DNA of 53,202 nt from Paracoccus sp. DMF-8. GTDB taxonomy: Bacteria > Pseudomonadota > Alphaproteobacteria > Rhodobacterales > Rhodobacteraceae. The translations under genes and the position numbers were made by a program. The notes below the pieces were generated by a model. It saw only the letters and a list, made by a program, of their open reading frames with translations, was not told the DNA's origin and ran no database searches. How positions within the stretch are numbered: the stretch's first letter is position 1; the number at the start of each line of letters is the position of its first letter. The stretch is taken from the NCBI RefSeq assembly GCF_029309835.1, contig NZ_JARJHL010000007.1, forward strand, positions 1 to 53,202. Direction: 5' to 3'. Shown in pieces: positions 39,727 through 50,013 of the stretch.

Positions 39727-40677
39727 TCAGGGTGCGACGCCGGTCAAGGGGGTTGTGCGGGCTGTGTCCCAGGCAATCTGCTGCATCAAAAGCGCTGCTT
39801 CGGGGTCGGGGGCATCGGCGGGGGTGCCATCGGCGCGCAAAAGCGCATGGGGCAGGCCGACCGGGCTTTTCTGATACAGGACCGCATAATGGATCAGGGC
39901 GATGAAATAGGCGCCGATGTCGTTGAAATGGATATTGTCTCGCGTGCCTTCTGGGGTCAGCGCGAAAAGATCGGTGTGATCGCGGATATTGCCGACCTCA
40001 CCCCGTTCCTTGACGGCGCGGGCCAGGGCGGCCATTCCCTGACCCGCCGGGATCAGATGGATGCGTGCATCCTCTGGCAGGCGTCCAAGGGCGGGGCGCA
40101 GAACCCCCCGTTGCCAATAGCGGTCGAGATCTGCGTCCAGTCGTTCCAGCCAGCCCTCGGGATCGTCAAGCTGATGCCAGGTTTCATACAGATACAGCCG
40201 CACATCCGGACGCGATGCCCGCGCCTCTTCGGCCCAGAGCGCAAGATAGCGCGGGCTGTCGTGATAGCGCAGGGCGCTGCGGATTTCGACCATTTCGGTC
40301 AGCACGACGGCATCGTAATCGCCGCTTTTCACCGCCTCATGCGCCGGCCGGAACCGGGGATGCGCGTTTTCCGTGTCGAAACCGTTGATGGCATCATCGC
40401 CCCAGTGGCTTTTCAGCGTCGTTCCCCAGCCCAGCTGGCTGTCATAGCGGTGCCCTTCGCCCGCAAGCTGGGCCAGCATGGCGGGCATGTCGCGCCCGAC
40501 CAGGCTGTGGCCGATGTGATAGACGCCAAGCGGGCGGTCCTGCACCGGCAGGGGCGCGGCATAGCGTGCGGCCATCGCGGCGTCGTTCGGCCCGGCCCCC
40601 GCGCTGCGCCACCAGAACAGCCCTGCGGACGAGGCCGTCAGGGCAAGAGCTGCGGCAAGGATTTTTCCGTATCTCAT
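39727..40677 (-). CDS. Exported SGNH/GDSL-like hydrolase
   Basis: 316 residues, unbroken. GAGGAG precedes the ATG at 40677. An N-terminal signal (MRYGKILAAALALTASSAGL) has a hydrophobic core and may be an anchor. Block I is GVYHIGHSLVGRDMP, with Ser in GHSL. Block V is DNIHFNDIGAY, giving the D-x-x-H pair. The middle contains YDAVVLTEMVEIRSALRYHD and VRLYLYETWHQLDDPEGWLE. SGNH enzymes in polysaccharide clusters often remove or transfer acetyl groups. A second GHSL protein lies two genes upstream at 41425-43499. It probably acts in the periplasm. Confidence 0.82.
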   Translation of the reverse strand: MRYGKILAAALALTASSAGLFWWRSAGAGPNDAAMAARYAAPLPVQDRPLGVYHIGHSLVGRDMPAMLAQLAGEGHRYDSQLGWGTTLKSHWGDDAINGFDTENAHPRFRPAHEAVKSGDYDAVVLTEMVEIRSALRYHDSPRYLALWAEEARASRPDVRLYLYETWHQLDDPEGWLERLDADLDRYWQRGVLRPALGRLPEDARIHLIPAGQGMAALARAVKERGEVGNIRDHTDLFALTPEGTRDNIHFNDIGAYFIALIHYAVLYQKSPVGLPHALLRADGTPADAPDPEAALLMQQIAWDTARTTPLTGVAP

Positions 40678-40812
40678 CTCTGGTCTCCTCTGTCGGATGG
40701 GTCGGACATGCCCCGCCGTGATCACAAAACCCTGCGCAGCCGGAAGCAAGGGTCACGACAGCGGCCGTTCCTGTCAAGCGGCGCGCTTGCGATATCATGG
40801 ACAGGCCCGCGG

Positions 40813-41330
40813 CTAAAGCGCGGGCGGTTCCGGTTCAAGCAGCCGTGCGGGAACACCGGCCGCGACCCGCCCCTCTGGCACATCGCGGGTCACGACGGCA
40901 TTCGCCCCGATGAGCCGCATGGGCGCCGATCGTGAGCGGCCCGAGGATACGGGCGCCGGCGCCGATATCGACATGGGCGCCGATCACGGGCAGGCCCTCT
41001 CGATTCCCTGTGGTGCCGATGGTGACCTGCTTGGAAGATCAGGCAGTTGGGTCCGATTTCCGCAGCGGGATGGATGACGATGCCATTGGGATGGGGCAGC
41101 AGCAGGCCCCCGGCGATCCGCGAACCAAGCGGGATGTCGGCTTGGGTGATGACCGTCCAGAAGCGATGCGACAACACCCATCTGATCCGCGACAGCCGGG
41201 CCAGAACACCCGGCCGCGCGCGGGCGGCTTCATAGCGGCGCAGGCTGCGCAACAACCGTCTGGACGGGTCCCACCAGCTGCGCGGGACCTCGCGCGTCCA
41301 GTCGGGTTCGATAGAGGGGTCGAAGGGCAT
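40813..41330 (-). CDS. Hexapeptide-repeat acetyltransferase (serine acetyltransferase/EPS acetyltransferase type)
   Basis: About 172 residues with indels near 41030 and 40925. The N-terminal helical part is RYEAARARPGVLARLSRIRW. The left-handed beta-helix begins at IPLGSRIAGGLLLPHPNGIV, with PHPNGIVIHPAAEIGPNCLI matching the HP-G-VI---A-IG-N--I block of CysE-like enzymes. It continues in other frames as PVIGAHVDIGAGARILGPLT and ends VPARLLEPEPPAL. It uses acetyl-CoA to O-acetylate a small acceptor or sugar. Sitting between two SGNH hydrolases, a role in glycan acetylation is more likely than cysteine synthesis. Confidence 0.82.
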
Positions 41331-41424
41331 CGGTCACATTCTTGCAGTAAAATCATGAACATATGGGCCACGGACCACCTGACCGCGTGGCGGGACCCGG
41401 TGACCGGGTCCGGCAGGCACGACC

Positions 41425-43499
41425 TTAGCCCGGAATGCTCTCTGTGACGACGGCGCGGATATTCGCGCGTTCCTGAGCGGTGGGGATACGGTCATAGATC
41501 ACGATTTCCGACATGTCCAAGGCGATGGGGTCGCCCGGTCCATAGGTCGGGCTGAGGAAAACGGCATTGGTGCCGGGCAGGGGGCCGGTGAATTCCGCCG
41601 ACCGATCCCCCAGATCCAGACGGAGTGTCCTGGGCGGATGATCCGCACGGTGACGCGGTCTTGTTCGAACAGCGCCTCTGCGACATGCCAGACGCCGGTC
41701 TGATAGGATGCCTCTGGTCCCTCTGCCGCGACGGTTGCCTCTCCGTCCCGGTCAAGCTGTGCGCGGATATGGCTGCCCGAATGGGGAAACAGCTTGAGGA
41801 TCTTGTTCGGCATGTCATACGACCACGGGCCTGCCGATGCCGAGACCGGCTCCAGAATGCCCGGGCCATCCGCCCGCACCGCGACACAGATGTAAAGCTC
41901 GGTCGCAGCCAGCGGCGTGCGGCAGACCTGCGTATGATCGGCCACGCGGCTGAAACGCAGGAACCCGCCATCCATGACGGTCGGCAGGGTGCCGTCGCGC
42001 TGCGGGCCCTGATACGCCGTCGCATTCCAATGCACGGCCGGGCGGGGCGGCAGGATGGCTTCGGCATCGTCAAGAACGGGCCCGACCGGATCGGAGGATA
42101 CGGTCGAGGTGCCGGCCGTATTGGTTGCCGATATCGAATAGCGCAGCAGATGGCCGACATGCGCGAATTCAAGCCGCAGCGTTTCGGCCGGATCCCCGAT
42201 CGCCTCCCAGGTTGTGCCATCGGTCGACCGTTCCCATGTGCCGGTGATCCTGTCCGGTGCGGGATATCCGACCCATTCGGGCCCTGACGCGACCAGCGCC
42301 CCCCCGATGACGGGGTCGCCCGATATGGTCGGGATGTCGCTGGCATCCGGCGCGCCCGTAAAGACATCGGTGCCATCAAAGGTCCAATCCGCCAGCAGAT
42401 CGGGATCCGTGGCCGGATCAAAGGCGATTTCACCGCCAAGCGTCCCGCCCCGGCCTGCAGGTTCATATTCGGCGGCGATCCGGTTGGCCAGTTTCCAGAA
42501 ATATCCGGCCTGTTCGCGCGTGGCATTGGGGTCGATGAACACTCTGCTGCGTCCCGCAGCCATCGCCTCGAAGTCAAAACCATAAAGCAAGGCGGACATG
42601 AGAACGGTCAGGCCGTAATTCGTTTTCATGTCGGGGTGGATGGTGTCGTCGAAAGCATCGTCGATCGTCGCATAGCCCGGTGCGACGCCCGCGTCGATGT
42701 CGTCATGCAGATGCAGCATGAACAGGTGACCGGGGAATATCCAGACCCGCCAATCCGCCGGCAGAGAGGGATAGGTCTGATGCATCTTCCAGGTGGTGTA
42801 ATCCGCCATGTATTTGAAGATGCGGCCATATTCGACCAGCGCGTCGCGAAATGACATGTCTTTCCACGGATCGGGCGTGCCCCGCGGTTCGGTTGTCCAC
42901 ATGTCGGTTGCGGGCCAGATCGACCACAGGATGATATCCTGCGCGCCTTGCCCCTTGTTGCCATGCACAAGCGTGTTGGCCGCGAAACGGCACAGGTAAT
43001 CCAGCGTGCTGCGTTGCCAGTCTTCCGATTCGCCGGGATGCTTGAACCGGGGCGGCGGGCCGGATTGCGTGATGATCAGGGACTGAAAATCCGCGATGTT
43101 GCGCCGGGCATCCGCGCCGATCCCCCCCGCCGCGCGGCTGTCATCGAACACATGATCCCAACGCGCCGCCATGGACGACCCCGGCATCGTCGAATTGATC
43201 ATCCTGCTGTAGGCCTGCCGGACTCCGGCGCTGATCAGCAGTTCGCGCATGTTCATATGCCAGGCTGCATAGGCATCCGTCAGGCTGTGGCCGCTATGAA
43301 TATGGAAATCGGCGCTGGTCAGCGGGGTGCGCAACTGGCCGGACGCGGCCTGCGCATGGGCCGGGCTGCCCGTGACGGCGTTCCAGCCATACCATGTCCC
43401 GGCGGTCAGACCGGCGACCGCCCAGGGCAGCCCGCGCCGCGTCACATGAAAGGCGTTGCCGGTGGCCGGGATCTGGCCCTTGGTGATCTGCTTTGCCAT
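41425..43499 (-). CDS. Exported SGNH-like protein with Ig-like and lectin-like domains
   Basis: About 690 residues with one indel near 41600. The start MAKQITKGQIPATGNAFHVT leads to RRGLPWAVAGLTAGTW, a possible Tat-type signal. Block I is FHIHSGHSLTDAY. Block V is DDTIHPDMKTNYG, giving D-x-x-H. A catalytic-domain core holds IADFQSLIITQSGPPPRFKH and LWSIWPATDMW. From about residue 390 an Ig-like segment follows (GTWERSTDGTTWEAIGDPAE), then a concanavalin/LamG-like segment (HTQVCRTPLAATELYICVAV). It ends with ERANIRAVVTESIPG, a known tail of LamG-type domains. The frame runs on into the upstream gene without a stop, which I treat as an indel artefact. Confidence 0.75.
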
Positions 43500-43581
43500 G
43501 TCAATCCTTGATGATGGGGCCTTGATAATGGGGGTGTCACATCCGGGCCCGTCGTCATGTTTCCGCAGTCCTGTCCCCATG

Positions 43582-45539
43582 TCAACGCGGCCCGGCCTCT
43601 GGCTGCAGCCCGGGTTCAGGCCAGGGACGACATATCCCCCCAGGTCTTCCTCGGCGATGGCGGCGGCCAGATCGTCCCGGCGCGCTTCCGGCAGGACCAC
43701 GACCCCGACGCAGAGCGCATTCAGGGCGCGGGCGATTTCGGCCGAGGGTGGCGTTGCGCGCCCGTCGATCCAGTCGGCCAGCAGGATTCGCGGCGCGATC
43801 AAGTCGGGGGGCACCACCTGCGCGCTGTGATCCAGATAAAGCCTGCGCGAAAACACCAGCGGCGGCTGATCCTGTGCGAGCGCGGGCAGCCGGGCGGCGA
43901 CCGCCTCGGGCGCCAGAACCTTCCGGCCATCGGCAAGACCCGCGATCCGTTGCGCCAGCGCGGCTTCGGGCGGCAGCTTGCGCAGCGAGGGCACAAGCTC
44001 TGTCCCCGCCATGCCGACAACGCCGGAGGGCAGCAGGGCCATGCCTGCCAGACCCAGTGACGCGACCCCGGTGGCAAAGGATGGCCGCGGGACGGCAAGG
44101 CACAGCCATGTCAGACCCAGGGCAAGCAGCATCGGCACGGGCAGTGCCCACCAGATGCGAAAGCTCAGCCCGCCGGTCACATGCCGGTCGAACAGGGGCC
44201 ACAGCACCGGATTCACGATCAGCACCGCGCCCGCCAGCACAAAGGCCGTCACGATCCGCGCGCGGTGGATGAAGCGGGTGGCCAGCGCGGCCCCCAGAAT
44301 CGTCAGCAGCAACAGCGCAAGGGTCTGCTTGGCCCCGGCCATGTTCCACAGCGACAGATCCCGCACATCGTTGCCATGGCCTGCCACCACCGGCGGATCC
44401 AGAAACATGATCCACAGCCCGGCGACCAGCGGAAAGACAGCAGGGGTCAGCAGGATCAGGCTGCACCGCAGATCCGGCCGGATCAGGAAGGCGGCGGCCA
44501 GCGCAAGGCCAAGCGTCAGGGGGGCGATATAGATGGCATTCGAGGTCAGCCCCAGCCCCGCGACCTGCAGGATCGCCAGCAGGATCCAGGCGGCGCGCAG
44601 GGGCATGGCACCGGCGCGCGCCAGCAGGACGGCATGCACGATCAGCGGAACCACGACCAGCAGCAGCGGACCCTTGCCGTGAAACAGCCGCGTCACGCCA
44701 TGCGTGCCCCAGGTCTGCAATGTCCCGCCAAGGGCAAGCATCGCCAGAACCGAAAGAACCGCAAAGATCCACCAGCGACGACCGGCAAGCCGCTGGCCGA
44801 TCACGATCAATGTCAGCGACCAGGCCAGACACCAGATGAGCGGCATCACACCATGCGCCACGAACAGGACGGACAGCCCGCTGACATGGGCCAGCGCGGC
44901 GATCAGGGTCGGAAGCGCCTCGACCCGGTAGTTCGATCCAAGGATCGGCCAGCCGGGTTCGCCATACATCGTATCTTCGACCATCATGCCCATGCCGGGC
45001 CATTGCAGGCCCAAGGGCAGGTTCAGGTAAAAGGCATCATCGGCATCGGAACGGTGCAGCACGACATAAAGCGCGACGATCCCCAGTGTCAGCAAAACCG
45101 CCGCCCAGACCGGGACGGCAGCGACAGGTTCATCCGCACGGGCGGCGGGCGGTTCCGCAGATCGGCGCGCCGACAAAAGCGCCGCCGCCGACAGGGCCAC
45201 CGTCACGATCCAGAGCGGCAGGGCGTTCGATGTCCTGATGAAAAAAAGCGTCGCCAGCACGAAAAACCCTGCCCCGATCAGCCAGGGCAGAGCCTGCGAC
45301 AGGCTGAGGCGCCGCAATCTTGCATCCAGCAGGACGCCGGTGGGCGCAGCGCGTAACGCGGGGCCGCATCGGGCGCCGATGACCGCGCCCAGAACGCCCG
45401 CCCCAAAGGCAAGCCACAACAGGGAAAAAGGCGCTCCGGCCAGTGTCAGGGGAACGGAACCGGCGGTCCAGCCCGCAAAGAACCCCAGCAGGCCCGCCAA
45501 CAGGCCCGGCAACAGACCTGACGCGGGCCGATGGCTCAT
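43582..45539 (-). CDS. Large polytopic membrane protein (glycosyltransferase-C or polymerase-like)
   Basis: About 650 residues. The start MSHRPASGLLPGLLAGLLGF at 45539 overlaps the EamA gene stop (ATGA). About 13 hydrophobic segments follow, such as ALPWLIGAGFFVLATLFFIR and VWAAVLLTLGIVALYVVLHR. A loop after TM4 has HRSDADDAFYLNLPLGLQWP, with an acidic DADD motif like the catalytic Asp loop of GT-C enzymes. The soluble C-terminus includes LVFSRRLYLDHSAQVVPPDL. The stop is inferred at 43582 after a one-base indel; in the read the frame joins the next gene. It might transfer or polymerise lipid-linked sugars. I do not recognise an exact family. Confidence 0.7.
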
Positions 45540-45891
45540 TGCCATAGCTGCGTCACCACGACCCCGGCCACGATCAGCGCCCCACCCACGGCATAGCCGG
45601 GGGTAAAGCGTTCGGAAAAGACCACTGCCGAAATCGCCGGAACGATCAGAAATGACAGGGACATCAGAAAATAGGCCCGCGTCAGCGCAGTTCACGCAGG
45701 GCAAAGATCCACAACAGCGTGGCGAAACCGTAAATCGCAAGCGCGATGGCAAAGGGAAACAGCACCGCCGTATCGCTCAGGGCGTCCTGAATCGGGCGCC
45801 CGACAAGCCGCTGTGCCGTCATCTTGAACAGGATCTGGCCAAGCGCGATCAAGGCGACGGTTGCGAATGTCAGGATATAGGGAAGCGCCAT
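45536..45891 (-). CDS. Small EamA/SMR-type transporter (ArnE/F-like)
   Basis: About 118 residues, split by one indel near 45681. The first half is MALPYILTFATVALIALGQI then LFKMTAQRLVG, where the GQILFK motif is typical of the SMR/EamA half-transporters. The second half reads FLIVPAISAVVFSERFTPGY then AVGGALIVAGVVVTQLWQ to the stop. Four helices are predicted. Proteins like this (ArnE/ArnF) flip undecaprenyl-linked aminosugars. It lies between a dolichol-phosphate-mannosyltransferase-like GT2 and a large membrane protein, and overlaps the latter. Confidence 0.8.
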
Positions 45892-45894
45892 CTT

Positions 45895-46929
45895 TCAGCC
45901 TCGTTCCGTTTCGGCGACCTTGCGGTCCATGTCAGAAAGGGCGGCGGTTTCATCCACCCATTGCGGCAAAAGCGAGGCGAGGACGCTTTGGCGCTGAACC
46001 GGCCGCTTCGGTTCGGCATTCGTGTCGTAGCCCAGGAAAAACAGCAGCATCTGCGAACCCATGATGATCGGCAGGGCGGCCAGAAACACCGTCCCCGTCG
46101 TGGCGGGCTGGCCGGTCCGCACCGACTGGATCCATTCGGAAATGCCGAACATGACGCCGAACAGCAGAAAACCGAGACCGATCAAAAGGTTGATCGAGGC
46201 AATATTGAAATCGCGCAGGAAATAGGAATAGACGATCCGTCGCAATGTCGCGCGGATATGTTTGCCCAGGAATTCGCCCAGAACCTTGCCGATCCGCAAC
46301 CCGCTGACCTCGTCTTCGTAGACCGGACGCATGGGGATGTCGACGACGACCGCCTGCGCCTCTCCCAACCGGATCAGCATGTCGGTTTCGAAAAAATAGC
46401 GACGCGACAGCGTGCGGTGGTCGATGAGCTCCAGGGCGCGGCGATGAATGGCGGTATAGCCGTTCGTCGGGTCGAATATGCTCCAATAGCCCGAGGAAAG
46501 CTTGGTCATGAAGCTGAGGCAGGCATTGCCGAACAGTCGGATCGCCGGCATCCGCCGGACCTCGCTGACCGAAAAGAAGCGGTTGCCCTTGGCATAATCG
46601 GCATCTCCGGCCAGCAGCGGTGCCACGAACCGGGGCAGAAGCGCGGGGTCCATCTGGCCGTCTCCGTCGATCTTGACCATGATGTCCATGCCGGCGGCCA
46701 GCGCGGCCTTGTAGCCTGTGATCACGGCGCCGCCGACGCCCTGATTGACCTGATGGCGCAGCACCGTGACGCGCGGATCCCGGACCTGATCCATGATCAG
46801 GTCGCCAGAGCCTTCGGGACAGCAATCATCCACCGCGAATATCGTCTCGACCTCGGGGCCGATTGCCGCGATCACGCCCATGACATGCCGCGTGACCTTG
46901 TAACACGGTATAACGACAGCAATTCGCAA
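45895..46929 (-). CDS. GT2 polyprenyl-phosphate sugar transferase (DPM1/ArnC-like) with membrane tail
   Basis: 344 residues, unbroken from a TTG at 46929 (RIAVVIPCYKVTRHVMGVIA) with GGGGAC upstream. The GT-A domain shows IFAVDDCCPEGSGDLIMDQV, VLRHQVNQGVGGAVITGYKA and MVKIDGDGQMDPALLPRFVA, with the DGDGQ site, and later FDPTNGYTAIHRRALELI. Two membrane helices follow (INLLIGLGFLLFGVMFGISE and FLAALPIIMGSQMLLFFLGY). This layout matches enzymes that load a sugar onto a polyprenyl phosphate. Its neighbours (EamA flippase, GT-C-like membrane protein) form a set that could add a periplasmic sugar decoration. Confidence 0.9.
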   Translation of the reverse strand: MRIAVVIPCYKVTRHVMGVIAAIGPEVETIFAVDDCCPEGSGDLIMDQVRDPRVTVLRHQVNQGVGGAVITGYKAALAAGMDIMVKIDGDGQMDPALLPRFVAPLLAGDADYAKGNRFFSVSEVRRMPAIRLFGNACLSFMTKLSSGYWSIFDPTNGYTAIHRRALELIDHRTLSRRYFFETDMLIRLGEAQAVVVDIPMRPVYEDEVSGLRIGKVLGEFLGKHIRATLRRIVYSYFLRDFNIASINLLIGLGFLLFGVMFGISEWIQSVRTGQPATTGTVFLAALPIIMGSQMLLFFLGYDTNAEPKRPVQRQSVLASLLPQWVDETAALSDMDRKVAETERG

Positions 46930-47313
46930 AAGAGCGTCCCCTTTAACTGCCTGTTGCCGGAGCTGCCGATCTGATGACAACCGCTGCGGATTCCGCTTTT
47001 GATCCAACGAAAGAGCCGGGCAAACAACGTCACCGATCAATCCCGTTCGACGGGGGCATTGTCTTTCATTTTAAGTGCTTGCACAACGGCAAACCATGTT
47101 CTGACAGGGCATTCACCACGTCATTTGCCGCCACATCCCGCGGATGAAGCGGATCTTTCCCTGATGGGTTGAGCCACCGCCCCGCCGGTCAACCGGCCTG
47201 CCGAATGGCGGGGCCTTTTGCATGAAACCATGCCGGAATCAGGGCTGCATCATGGGTGAATATCGGCGGCAGCGGAATGCACCGCCGCCGCCGATGGCCG
47301 CGCTTGGTGCCGT
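46930..47313. other. 384-bp intergenic region with a possible terminator
   Basis: CCCCGCC (47180-47186) and GGCGGGG (47207-47213) followed by CCTTTT could form a plus-strand terminator, with an inner hairpin GCCGG-TCAA-CCGGC. No plus-strand gene ends here, so its role is unclear. The region must also hold the promoter of the 46929 gene. No open frame is supported. Confidence 0.45.
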
Positions 47314-48289
47314 CTAGATCACCGCAAGGCGCAACCTGAACCGGGGCAGGCTGTCGTAACGCCCGATCGCCACGCGGGGCAGCGCAAAGCGGTCATCCCC
47401 GGCGCGTGCCAGATCCATGCCAAGGATTGTGGCGGACCGGAAACCCAGATCCGCGACCGCTTGCCCAAGCGCGGGGGTGTGGTTGCCGTTCGGATAGGCG
47501 AAATGCGCGACTTCCTGACCGGTCCAGCCCCTCAGCAATTCGCGCGAGCGTTGGATGCTGTCCCGCGCGCTGGCCAGGGGGATCTGGTCCAGAAGGTTGT
47601 GGCAGTCGCTATGCGCCCCGATGGTGACCAGCGGGCAGGCCCCGAGTTCGGCCAGTTGCTGCGGGGTCATGGGCGCCAGGCAGCGGTCGGCGAGGGGGGC
47701 GGGCAATGTCGTCGCGATACGGTCCGCGATGCGTTCGCGATCAGGGGGCAGGATCTGTTTCAACCGTTCAAGCAAGGGCCCCAGAACCTGCCAGCGGTCG
47801 CGCGCATCCCGACCGGGAAGCTGCCAGCGTCCCAGCCCTTCATCCTCCAGATCAAGCTGCGTGGGATGTTCGGTCTGGCAGGCATTCATCACGCGGTCGA
47901 ACCAGAACGGGCGGCCGGTCGCGATCTGATCCGTCGCGACATAGACCGTGACGGGCAGATTCTCGTGCTGCACGAAGGGCAACAGATGGCGGTGCATCCC
48001 GATTTCGCCATCGTCGAAAGTCAGGACCGCGCGTGGACGGCCGCCGGGGCGTGGCGGCGCTGTCAGCGCCTCGTCCAGGGGCAGGATGTCGTAATGCGCC
48101 CGCAGCACGGCGACCTGTTGCCGGAAATCCGCCATCCGCAGGACCGTCCAGGCATCCGGCCCCCCCATCAGGTCCAAGCGTGTGATAGCACAGGATCGTC
48201 ACGGCATCGCCGCGCAGCGCGCGCCGGCGCAGGACCGGCCAGAGTGGCGGCGTGGACAGGGCCTGTGCGGCAAGGCGTTTCAGCGACAC
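47314..48289 (-). CDS. Polysaccharide deacetylase (NodB-like, CE4)
   Basis: About 324 residues with one indel near 48180. A GTG at 48289 begins SLKRLAAQALSTPPLWPVLR. The CE4 metal and catalytic motifs are ILCYHTLGPDGG (His), PRAVLTFDDGEIGMHRHLLP (TFDDG motif 1), and VTIGAHSDCHNLLDQIPLAS (motif 2, H-S-D-C-H). AHFAYPNGNHTPAL is motif 3 (YPNG). It ends LPRFRLRLAVI. It removes N- or O-acetyl groups from a polysaccharide. The start is 11 bases after the stop of the upstream GT4, and the two are probably one operon. Confidence 0.88.
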
Positions 48290-48299
48290 GGCAGATGTC

Positions 48300-49554
48300 T
48301 CATGTGGCAAAGAGCCGCGCCAGATCTGTCGCGATCCTGTCGATATCGTGGCGCTCGGCCACCCGGACCGCACCGTGCCGGCCCATTTGCCGCAGGTCTT
48401 CGGGTGACAGGCGGACAGCATGCGCCATCGCGCGGGCAAGGCTGTCGACCTCTCCGGCGGGGACCAGCCAACCCGTCTGTCCCGGCAGGACCAGTTCGGG
48501 AATGCCCGCGATGAAGGTCGAAATCACCGGGCGGTGCCGGGCCATCGCCTCCATGATCACGACCGGCAGGCCCTCCATCAGGCTTGGCTGGACGACGACC
48601 GTGCTGGCGCCGATCAGCTCCAGCACACTGGCTGCTGCTGACCCAGCCCGTGATCGTCACCTTGCCCCCAAGCCCCAGTTCGGCGATGCGCGTTTCGATC
48701 AGCCCGCGCAGATCGCCGTCGCCCGCCAGGACCAGCCGTGCCTCGGGGCAGTCGGCGACCAGCCGGGCAAAGGCCTCAAGCAGGATCAGATGGCCTTTTT
48801 CGGTCGACAGCCTGCCGATGCAGAGCAAGACCGGGGCCGGGGGAAACGTGGGTGGCCGGGCGGCAAAAAAATCCCCCTCCAGCCCGCAATGCAGCACCTT
48901 GATCTTGTTCCATTCCGCAGGGTCAATATGGCGCAGCAACTGGCTGCGGGTGAAGGCGCTGATCGCCGCGACGAATTTCGCGCCCCGGACCTTGCGGTCA
49001 AAGTTCAGGTTTCTGGCGTTGTCCGCCTCGTCGGCACCGTGGATGGTGAAACTGTATCCGGGCCCGCCAAGCTGGCGCAGAAGATAGACGATATCCGTGG
49101 AATTCGTGCCGAAATGCGCGTGAAAATGCGTGATCCCACGGTCTTGCGTCCATTCGCGGATCCGGCAGGCATGGGCCAGCCAGACCAGATGATAGGGCCA
49201 TGGCCGGATGGAATGACGCGACATCGCAAGGGCCTCGCGGAATGCGTGCCAACTGGTCCGGGGTCTGCGGATGAAACTGCGCAGCAGCGCGCCCATCAAG
49301 GGCAGGACGCCGCGTTGCAGCAGATAGCGGGTCTTGGCCCTTTCCACGGCGTCGGCCGGATCCACCGTTTCGGCATCCCAGCCTCGCAGCGCGAAACGCT
49401 CGACCTCGATACCCTGCCGCTCCAGCGCCATGATCTCGCGCCGGATGAAGGTATGGCTGACCTTGGGATATTGATTGATGACATAGCCCACGCGGATCCC
49501 CCGCCCCGGGCCCCCGGCAGGCTCCATATCGCCAAGGTGTGGTGCTACATTCAT
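48300..49554 (-). CDS. Glycosyltransferase family 4 (WcaL/AmsK-like)
   Basis: About 418 residues with one indel near 48635. The start MNVAPHLGDMEPAGGPGRGI is followed by GYVINQYPKVSHTFIRREIM, the hallmark N-terminus of WcaL/AmsK/CpsF-type exopolysaccharide transferases. Next come THFHAHFGTNSTDIVYLLRQ and FTIHGADEADNARNLNFDRK. The donor domain has PVLLCIGRLSTEKGHLILLE and, after the indel, VVVQPSLMEGLPVVIMEAMA with the E-x7-E motif. It ends RIATDLARLFAT. These enzymes add galactose or similar sugars in colanic-acid-like polymers. Confidence 0.9.
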
Positions 49555-49698
49555 GCCCGGCCCTTACACCCGTCAACCTGTCCCGGATTGATTGCTACGA
49601 CAGACCAAGTCGTTGATCAACAGGGCTTGACCTGCCCCGCTGAACTGCTTTCGCCTGAGGCTGCGGGGTGCAACCCGGTCCTGTCGGATGCGGATGTC

Positions 49699-50013
49699 AT
49701 GAATCAGCCTGTTCCTGTCACCGGCGGTGCCGGTTTTATCGGCGGCCACCTTGTCGCGGCCGGAGAGCGGATGATCGTGCTGGACAGCCTGTCCGGCGGA
49801 AAGCCCGGCAATCCGCCGCCGCAAGCCGATCTGATCGTGGGCGACGTCACGAATGCCGCCAGCGGTCTGCCCGGACCCTCCTGCGCGATGGTCTGGGGTG
49901 GCTGTGGGCGTCATTTGGCACGGACCCATGAAACCCCTTGCCCGCTGATCCCCACGGGATCATGCGCGCTGAACACCGCTTCCCCCATGCGCGTGATCGG
50001 TGAACGGATGTGA
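49699..50013 (+). pseudogene. NAD-dependent sugar epimerase/dehydratase, N-terminal fragment
   Basis: From ATG 49699 the frame gives MNQPVPVTGGAGFIGGHLVA, the Rossmann GGxGFIG motif of UDP-glucose 4-epimerase-like enzymes, then RMIVLDSLSGGKPGNPP and ADLIVGDVTN. After about 60 residues similarity is lost and the frame stops at 50013. A full enzyme needs about 310 residues, and no catalytic YxxxK is seen downstream. This looks like a true remnant rather than a read error, because no other frame continues the fold. It lies between the GT4 and the RTX gene. Confidence 0.65.

Noticed and set aside
40813..41330. CysE for cysteine synthesis
   Set aside because: It is shorter than CysE and lies between polysaccharide-modifying hydrolases, so a glycan acetyltransferase is more likely.
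44181..45356. 391-codon plus-strand frame opposite the large membrane protein
   Set aside because: Its Gln/Arg/His/Asp-rich composition is typical of antisense, and the hydrophobic helices are on the minus strand.
47461..50013. 850-codon plus-strand frame across the deacetylase and GT4 genes
   Set aside because: Only its last 100 codons (epimerase fragment) look like protein. The rest is antisense of two well-supported genes.
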